Positions 61,050 to 64,000 of a stretch of 64,000 nucleotides of DNA are shown here, piece after piece. This DNA is from Oceanispirochaeta sp. M1 (lineage in GTDB: Bacteria > Spirochaetota > Spirochaetia > DSM-2461), in contig NZ_QQPQ01000023.1 in the NCBI RefSeq assembly GCF_003346715.1, forward strand, positions 1 to 64,000, written 5' to 3'. Made by a program: the position numbers and the translations under genes. The notes beneath the pieces were generated by a model. It ran no database searches. It was not told where the DNA came from and saw only the letters and a program-made list of their open reading frames with translations. Within the stretch, counting starts at the first letter, position 1. The number at the start of each line of letters is the position of its first letter.

Positions 61050-62165
61050 CTACCTCTTCTGAAAACGGTCCAGGAATGATTTCTTATACTCCAGGAAGCG
61101 TCCCTCTCTGAGAGACTGACGAACCTCTTCCATAAAGGTATAAAGAAAATGGAGGTTGTGTTCGGTAACAAGCATGGGCCCCAGAATTTCCTTGGCCTTG
61201 AAAAGGTGTCTTAAGTAGGATCTGCTGTACTGCTGACATACGGGACAGGTACATGTGGGCTCGATGGGCTGCTGATCCAGGCGGCATTTCTCATTCTTCA
61301 GTGCCAGGTTACCATCCAGGGTAAAACAGGTTCCGTTTCGGGCAATTCTTGTAGGATAAACACAGTCAAACATATCAATACCGGCCTCAACAGCCTCAAG
61401 CATATAATCGGGGGTTCCGATTCCCATGACATAACGGGGTTTATCTTCCGGAAGGAACTGAGCAGTATAGTGGAGGTAATCACGGAACATCTCGGGTGAT
61501 TCACCAACAGAGAGTCCCCCGATAGCAATCCCGGGAGTATCCAGTTCAAGAATCTCTTCAGCACTCCGTTTTCTCAGATCTTCATAAAAGTTTCCCTGAA
61601 TAATACCGAAGAGCTTACCATGGTAACCATCTTTACAGTTTTCCCAGCGTGCTTTGGCCCGTGCGGCCCAGCGTGTAGTAATCTCCAGAGACTCCACTGC
61701 CTCTTTATGGGAGATACCGGGAGCCGTACAGACATCAAGAGCCATCTGAACATCACTTCCCAGAGTTTCCTGAATCTCCACTACCTTTTCGGGAGTAAAG
61801 ACATGATAGGCTCCATCGATATGAGACCTGAAGCGGACACCCTCTTCCCTTATTTTCCTGAAAGGAGCCAGTGAGAAGACCTGAAATCCACCGGAGTCGG
61901 TGAGAATATTATGTTTCCATGAACTGAAATTATGCAGTCCCCCTGCGGCTTCGATAACCTCCATTCCGGGACGCAGATACAGATGGTAGGTATTTCCCAG
62001 AATCAGGGTATAACCCATGTCTTCTACTGAATCATGTTTTATCGCCTTGACGGTTCCATTAGTCCCTACAGGCATAAATGCCGGAACCTCAACATCTCCG
62101 TGGGGAAGATGCAGAATACCGCCTCTTCCACGGCAGGAAGGATCTCTATATTGAATATCTATCAT
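61050..62165 (-). CDS. tgt: Queuine tRNA-ribosyltransferase
   Basis: This 371-aa enzyme exchanges guanine for preQ1 at position 34 of certain tRNAs. ILTDSGGFQVFSL and GIGTPDYMLEAVEAGIDMFDCVYPTRIARNG carry the catalytic Asp residues. The zinc site is CTCPVCQQYSRSYLRHLFKAKE...TEHNLHF. It is placed between lptG-like and murJ, with short spacings. Confidence 0.96.
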   Translation of the reverse strand: MIDIQYRDPSCRGRGGILHLPHGDVEVPAFMPVGTNGTVKAIKHDSVEDMGYTLILGNTYHLYLRPGMEVIEAAGGLHNFSSWKHNILTDSGGFQVFSLAPFRKIREEGVRFRSHIDGAYHVFTPEKVVEIQETLGSDVQMALDVCTAPGISHKEAVESLEITTRWAARAKARWENCKDGYHGKLFGIIQGNFYEDLRKRSAEEILELDTPGIAIGGLSVGESPEMFRDYLHYTAQFLPEDKPRYVMGIGTPDYMLEAVEAGIDMFDCVYPTRIARNGTCFTLDGNLALKNEKCRLDQQPIEPTCTCPVCQQYSRSYLRHLFKAKEILGPMLVTEHNLHFLYTFMEEVRQSLREGRFLEYKKSFLDRFQKR

Positions 62166-62180
62166 ATTTATCTCCTATAA

Positions 62181-63260
62181 TTATGTCTGAGCCGTTTTGA
62201 ATAACAGAGCCCCTACACCCAGAAAAATCAGAAAAGCCGCCCATGCACCGTAGAGAGGCGGTATATACCCCAGCTTAGCCAGAAGTACCATAACCATTTG
62301 TGCTACGTAATATATAACAGAAACCACCAGACTGGAAAGGAGGCTCATCAGCAGAATATTCTTTTTAAAGCGTCCTCCCAGTGAACAGGATAGTAAAGCT
62401 ACAACAAGAGGAGTTAGTGCAAATGAAGTTCTTTGATAATACTCTGTGAGGGCACCCTTAAAAGGGAATCCTGTTCTCCTGAGTGATTCTACCCATGCCT
62501 TGGCCTCAGTTGCACTCATCTCGGCAATATCCCGGCTTATTCTTTTAAAAGAATCAGGCGGTTCATCAAGCATCTCATGTTCCCAGCTGCTGTGAAAATC
62601 CTCTTTCAAATACTCATTTCTATCATCATACAGAAAAATTCTGGCATTCTTTATTATCCAGTGGTCTTCTTCCCAGACAGCTGAATTGCCATCAACTCTG
62701 AAATCAAAATTTCCCTCCTCATCAAGAAAAAGGACTGTAAGACCCGTAAGACTCTGACGCCGGTCATTATAAAAATCAGCATTATAGATAACTCGGTTAC
62801 GATGACTCAGAACGGCTACATTGGAATTACTGAATGAAACCGTCTGTCCCAGAATTTCTCTGGATATCTGATTTTTTTCCTTGAATGTGGGAATAACTAT
62901 TCTATCTTCGAAAAAATATCCCCCCAGACTCAAAAAGATTGCAAAAATAAGAAGCGGACTTGTAAGCTGATATAGTGAATAGCCTGAACCGAATACGGCT
63001 ATCAGCTCATTATTGGCATAATAGTTTCCAAGGGTGTAGGAAATTGAAAACAGAACGGCAATGGGCAGAGCAAAGGAGATACACTTTGGTGTATAGAGCA
63101 GAGTCACTCTCAATATGGCTGCCATTGGTACTTCCGCATTCAGATAACGCCAGAGATTGGCAAAGATATCCACCAGCTGCAGTATCATAATAAAAAAGAT
63201 CAGAGCCACAAGGAGTGTTGGAATAAAATCTTTCATTATCATTTTATGAAGAGCTTTCAT
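62181..63260 (-). CDS. LptG-like LPS-export permease (YjgP/YjgQ family)
   Basis: This 359-aa protein has the YjgP/YjgQ layout: three N-terminal helices, a beta-jellyroll periplasmic domain (~130-255: VAVLSHRNRVIYNADFYNDRRQSL), and three C-terminal helices. With the adjacent paralogue it would form the LptFG membrane core. Some spirochaetes lack classic LPS but keep such permeases, so the substrate is open. It overlaps its upstream partner by 4 bp. Confidence 0.88.
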   Translation of the reverse strand: MKALHKMIMKDFIPTLLVALIFFIMILQLVDIFANLWRYLNAEVPMAAILRVTLLYTPKCISFALPIAVLFSISYTLGNYYANNELIAVFGSGYSLYQLTSPLLIFAIFLSLGGYFFEDRIVIPTFKEKNQISREILGQTVSFSNSNVAVLSHRNRVIYNADFYNDRRQSLTGLTVLFLDEEGNFDFRVDGNSAVWEEDHWIIKNARIFLYDDRNEYLKEDFHSSWEHEMLDEPPDSFKRISRDIAEMSATEAKAWVESLRRTGFPFKGALTEYYQRTSFALTPLVVALLSCSLGGRFKKNILLMSLLSSLVVSVIYYVAQMVMVLLAKLGYIPPLYGAWAAFLIFLGVGALLFKTAQT

Positions 63261-64000
63261 TTACCCGCCCTGAAAAGATAAAGAATAAAACCTATAGAAA
63301 AAATCAGCATATTAGGCAGCCACATGGTCAGAGCCGGAGGATAAAAGGTTCGTATTCCCAGGGTTCTCCCTGCAACAAGCATACCCCAGTAGATTATGGT
63401 AATAAAAAGTCCTATTCCAAAGCCCATTGATTTACCGCTTCTCTTGGTATAGAGCCCCAGAGGAAATGCCAGGATTACAAAGGGGAGACAGGAAAAGGGA
63501 ATCGAAAATTTCTGAAAAAACTCAAGCTTCCATATTTGCAGAGAACGGTCTTTAACCATTGTTCCTGCAGAATTCAGGTATTGAGTTCTGAAATTTTTAA
63601 TCTTCGTCGGGAAATTCTGAACAAGCCTGGGATTACTCTCCTGGTTCATCAACTTCCAGCTGCCGTACATCTCAGTATAATATCTCAGGCTCTGCTTATC
63701 TCTCTGCCTGACTTTTTCATCGTAACGAAGCTGCTTTACCTGAATTTCCCGGTAAACATCCAGAGAGCTCATCTCCCTTGGACCCGGATTTCGAATTGAA
63801 GAAGTTATATCCTTAAGCAATATGTTATAGATCATTTTATCAGCCTCAGAATAAATGAATTCACCTCTGTTCCGCTTTTCAGGTTTATGATCAAGAATAT
63901 TATCAAGCTGAAATGATAGAACCCCTGCTTCTTCATGAGCATTATTGATATAGGCCTGATTCGCCAGAATAATTCTACGGTTTGATTCCTTGTCTTTTTC
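63257..64000 (-). CDS. LptF-like permease, N-terminus beyond window (partial)
   Basis: The frame is open to the window edge: residues upstream of the Met at 63835 read VLSFQLDNILDHKPEKR then NRGEFIYSEADK, typical mid-domain wording of the YjgP/YjgQ family. The Met at 63835 is therefore internal and the true start lies past 64000. About 248 residues are visible, with three C-terminal helices (FSCLPFVILAFPLGLY..., WLPNMLIFSIGFILYLF). It is the upstream partner of the LptG-like gene. Confidence 0.88.
   Translation of the reverse strand, partial: EKDKESNRRIILANQAYINNAHEEAGVLSFQLDNILDHKPEKRNRGEFIYSEADKMIYNILLKDITSSIRNPGPREMSSLDVYREIQVKQLRYDEKVRQRDKQSLRYYTEMYGSWKLMNQESNPRLVQNFPTKIKNFRTQYLNSAGTMVKDRSLQIWKLEFFQKFSIPFSCLPFVILAFPLGLYTKRSGKSMGFGIGLFITIIYWGMLVAGRTLGIRTFYPPALTMWLPNMLIFSIGFILYLFRAGK

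Noticed and set aside
63257-63835. LptF-like protein as a short 192-aa gene starting at the Met at 63835
   Set aside because: The frame remains open to the window edge with family-typical residues upstream, so the gene is simply cut by the window.

Overview
The window reads as chromosomal DNA of a free-living spirochaete. Supporting this are the rpsB-tsf-frr-uppS-cdsA-dxr-rseP run followed by an exported beta-propeller gene, the rpsF-ssb-rpsR-rplI-dnaB run with a ComFB-like gene, the acidic low-complexity tails on ribosomal proteins, and a high density of ABC sugar-uptake and sugar-catabolism genes. The genus cannot be fixed from the sequence alone. No rRNA, tRNA or CRISPR array was seen.

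Positions 1-8955 hold an integron, the standout region. An integron integrase gene (intI, 7701-8912, +) diverges from an array of minus-strand cassettes running leftward from about 6952 to the window edge. Cassette 1 (5262-6952) carries a Hanks-type Ser/Thr protein kinase. Cassettes 2 and 3 (2634-5261 and 6-2633) are head-to-tail copies of one 2,628-bp unit; I found a single, synonymous, difference. Each unit carries four genes in order: an unrecognised 219-aa protein, a SieB-like superinfection-exclusion membrane protein, a class III nucleotide cyclase resembling Pycsar PycC, and a small membrane protein resembling the Pycsar transmembrane effector. Each cassette ends in a long imperfect palindrome with the layout of an attC site. 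This is a candidate compound anti-phage cassette, duplicated in place.

Positions 8970-26530 are housekeeping: an SPFH/NfeD membrane pair, a sulfatase, SppA, aconitase, a LuxR regulator-HrpA-K+ channel operon, a YbjQ protein with a small membrane protein, DinB, a TRIC/YadS-type membrane protein and an HD-GYP protein. Positions 26590-35900 hold maf and then the translation/undecaprenyl/CDP-DAG/MEP/RseP cluster. Positions 35970-40430 hold the minus-strand rpsF-ssb-rpsR-(membrane protein)-rplI-dnaB-comFB operon.

Positions 41000-58000 are sugar metabolism. A ROK regulator, PfkA-type phosphofructokinase, PIG-L deacetylase and tandem-SIS protein form one operon, plausibly for amino sugars. A second ROK regulator faces an ABC sugar-uptake operon (binding protein, two permeases, two Gfo/Idh/MocA oxidoreductases). 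Both operons have promoters built on the same 14-mer and carry palindromic operator candidates. A third operon (D-lyxose-isomerase-like, PfkB kinase, mannitol-dehydrogenase-like) diverges from an AraC regulator. Positions 57980-64000 hold an envelope/tRNA operon: LptF-like (cut by the window edge), LptG-like, Tgt, MurJ and a HEAT-repeat protein.

Start sites were placed on visible Shine-Dalgarno sequences where these disagree with the longest reading frame.
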